The position numbers and the translations under genes are program-made. The notes under the pieces are model-generated. The model searched no databases and was not told where the DNA came from. It worked only from the letters and a program-made list of their open reading frames with translations. A stretch of DNA of 6,904 nucleotides from the NCBI GenBank assembly GCA_002771315.1, contig PCSF01000033.1, forward strand, positions 1 through 6,904. Direction: 5' to 3'. The stretch is from Desulfobacterales bacterium CG23_combo_of_CG06-09_8_20_14_all_52_9. GTDB lineage: Bacteria; Desulfobacterota; Desulfobacteria; Desulfobacterales; UBA2156. Below are positions 5,459-6,904 of the stretch, in pieces (within the stretch, counting starts at the first letter, position 1; the number at the start of each line of letters is the position of its first letter).

Positions 5459-6904
5459 TTCGCCTTTTCCTTCAGCTCGCTTAAATAAGCCAACGCCTCC
5501 ATGGGTGTTATATTCAAAACATCGATATTTTTCAACCGCTCGATCACAAAAGAAGACGGCGGCGAAAAAAGCGAAAGTTGAGCCGGAATCATTTTCCCGA
5601 ATTCTTTCTCTGCGATAAAAGCCTTAGGGCGGTTTTCGATTTCCAGAAGGATTTTTTTGGCCCTTCCGACTACTTCCTTCGGCATTCCCGCCAGCCGTGC
5701 CACCTGGATACCGTAGCTCCGGTTCGCCCCCCCTTCGACCAGCTTACGTAAAAAAATGATCTCTTCATTCCATTCCTTGACCGCCACATTAAAATTTTTG
5801 ATACGCGGTTTGCATTCGGAAAGGGCGATCAACTCGTGGTAATGGGTGGCAAACAGGGTTTTAACTCCCTTTCCTTTGAGGTCATGCAGGTATTCGGCGA
5901 CAGCCCAAGCAATGCTGAGACCGTCGTATGTGCTGGTTCCGCGACCAATCTCGTCCAAGATCACCAGACTATCGTGGGTGGCATTGTTCAAAATATTGGC
6001 CGTTTCCTGCATCTCCACCATAAAAGTGCTCTTCCCCTGAGACAAGTTGTCCAGCGCACCGACGCGGGTGAAGATGCGATCCGTCAAGGGAATGGATGCT
6101 GCCCGGGCAGGGATGAAAGATCCCATATGGGCCATGAGCACCAAAAGGGCTGCCTGCCTTAAAAGGGTCGACTTTCCCGCCATGTTCGGGCCGGTGATGA
6201 TAAGCACCTGTTGTTCCTCATTGCCCATTTGAATCGTATTAGGGACGAACCGCCCTCCGGGGATTGTTTTTTCCACCACCGGATGCCGCCCGTCTTCGAT
6301 AATCAGGCGACCGTCCGTGGTGATGATCGGTCGAACGTAGTGACTCCGGTCTGCCATTTCTGCAAGATTCAACAGTACATCCAGACGGGCTAAAAATGCC
6401 GCAACCTCCTGGATGTGTGTATTTTTCAATGCGATATCGGACCGGATGTCATTGAAAAGCTCGAACTCCAAGGCCGCGCGTTGCTCCTGGGCGGTTAAGA
6501 CTTTTAGTTCAAAAGATTTCAGTTCATCTGTGATGTATCGCTCGGCGTTCACCAAGGTTTGTTTTCGCACGTAATGGGCCGGAACAGCCGCCGTTTGTGT
6601 CTTCGGGATTTCGATATAATACCCGAACACTTTGTTATATCGCACCTTCAGGGACTGAATCCCGGTAGCCTGTTTTTCACGGGATTCCAACCCGGCAAGG
6701 CAGGCTCTTCCTTCCTGAGTAATCAGGATCAGTTCATCGAGGCCGGGATGATACCCTTTATTGATGATACCCCCTTCATGAATGGTGGGGGGCGGATCTT
6801 CAGGGATAGCTTGTTCGATTTTTTGCGCCAGCTCATTTAGAATTGCCGTATCCGTTTCCAGGTGAAAAAATATGGATCGAAATGACAAAAGGCGTCCGGT
6901 TATT
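5431..6904 (-). CDS. mutS: DNA mismatch repair protein MutS, C-terminal part (cut by window edge)
   Basis: Mismatch-recognition ATPase of methyl-directed or MutL-coupled repair, acting in the cytoplasm on DNA as a dimer or tetramer. The frame is open to the right edge; a TTG at 6888 is an internal leucine, not the start. About 490 residues are visible of an expected 850-900, so the mismatch-binding N-terminus and connector lie outside. Numbering from codon 6903: lever and clamp regions cover about 1-195, including FGYYIEI (93-99). The ATPase domain has Walker A GPNMAGKST (238-246), the STFMVEM signature (292-298), Walker B LVILDEIGRG (313-322) and the ATHYHEL switch (352-358). QLSLF (442-446) fits the beta-clamp-binding consensus. 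The tail with LNITPMEALAYL matches the C-terminal tetramerisation segment of E. coli MutS (LTPRQALEWI). This set of features indicates classical MutS rather than MutS2, which has a Smr domain instead. The final eight residues, from GPDD on, lie in the hairpin DNA. Confidence 0.97.
   Translation of the reverse strand, partial: ITGRLLSFRSIFFHLETDTAILNELAQKIEQAIPEDPPPTIHEGGIINKGYHPGLDELILITQEGRACLAGLESREKQATGIQSLKVRYNKVFGYYIEIPKTQTAAVPAHYVRKQTLVNAERYITDELKSFELKVLTAQEQRAALEFELFNDIRSDIALKNTHIQEVAAFLARLDVLLNLAEMADRSHYVRPIITTDGRLIIEDGRHPVVEKTIPGGRFVPNTIQMGNEEQQVLIITGPNMAGKSTLLRQAALLVLMAHMGSFIPARAASIPLTDRIFTRVGALDNLSQGKSTFMVEMQETANILNNATHDSLVILDEIGRGTSTYDGLSIAWAVAEYLHDLKGKGVKTLFATHYHELIALSECKPRIKNFNVAVKEWNEEIIFLRKLVEGGANRSYGIQVARLAGMPKEVVGRAKKILLEIENRPKAFIAEKEFGKMIPAQLSLFSPPSSFVIERLKNIDVLNITPMEALAYLSELKEKAKGPDDQDTI

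Noticed and set aside
6886..6888. TTG at 6888 as the start of mutS
   Set aside because: The frame stays open to the window edge and the visible part matches only the lever, clamp, ATPase and tail regions of MutS, so the gene must begin outside the window.

Overview
The window carries five protein-coding genes, all read right to left on the minus strand. In transcription order they are: the 3' part of mutS (running off the right edge), a periplasmic N-acetylmuramoyl-L-alanine amidase, a crotonase-family enoyl-CoA hydratase, a small two-helix membrane protein, and a large GspE/PilB-type secretion or pilus ATPase whose stop lies 50 bases from the left edge. I see no RNA genes, CRISPR arrays, insertion sequences, phage genes or tandem repeats.

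The gene set points to a Gram-negative bacterium with a periplasm: an AMIN-domain amidase with a signal peptide, and a type IV pilus/type II secretion ATPase. The mix of housekeeping genes, a stand-alone short-chain enoyl-CoA hydratase and a GspE/PilB ATPase with a cyclic-nucleotide-binding tail suggests Desulfobacterota (former Deltaproteobacteria, sulfate-reducer-like). This is an inference from protein style, not from a search.

Right part (3698-6904): mutS and the amidase are 35 bp apart. A GC-rich inverted repeat followed by five T residues overlaps the mutS stop codon. It looks like an intrinsic terminator or attenuator that also encodes the last residues of MutS. Middle (2805-3596): the hydratase starts at an internal ATG with a very good ribosome binding site, 101 bp after the amidase stop, with a possible promoter in that gap. 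Left part (50-2610): after a 194-bp non-coding gap, the small membrane protein and the ATPase form a likely two-gene operon with 23 bp between them.

The most notable element is the ATPase. It joins an MshEN-like N-terminal domain (the fold that binds c-di-GMP in relatives), a complete GspE/PilB motor, and a C-terminal cyclic-nucleotide-binding domain whose phosphate-binding cassette is intact. No other pilus or secretion gene is in view. Otherwise this is ordinary chromosomal backbone, and I do not see an undescribed multi-gene system.
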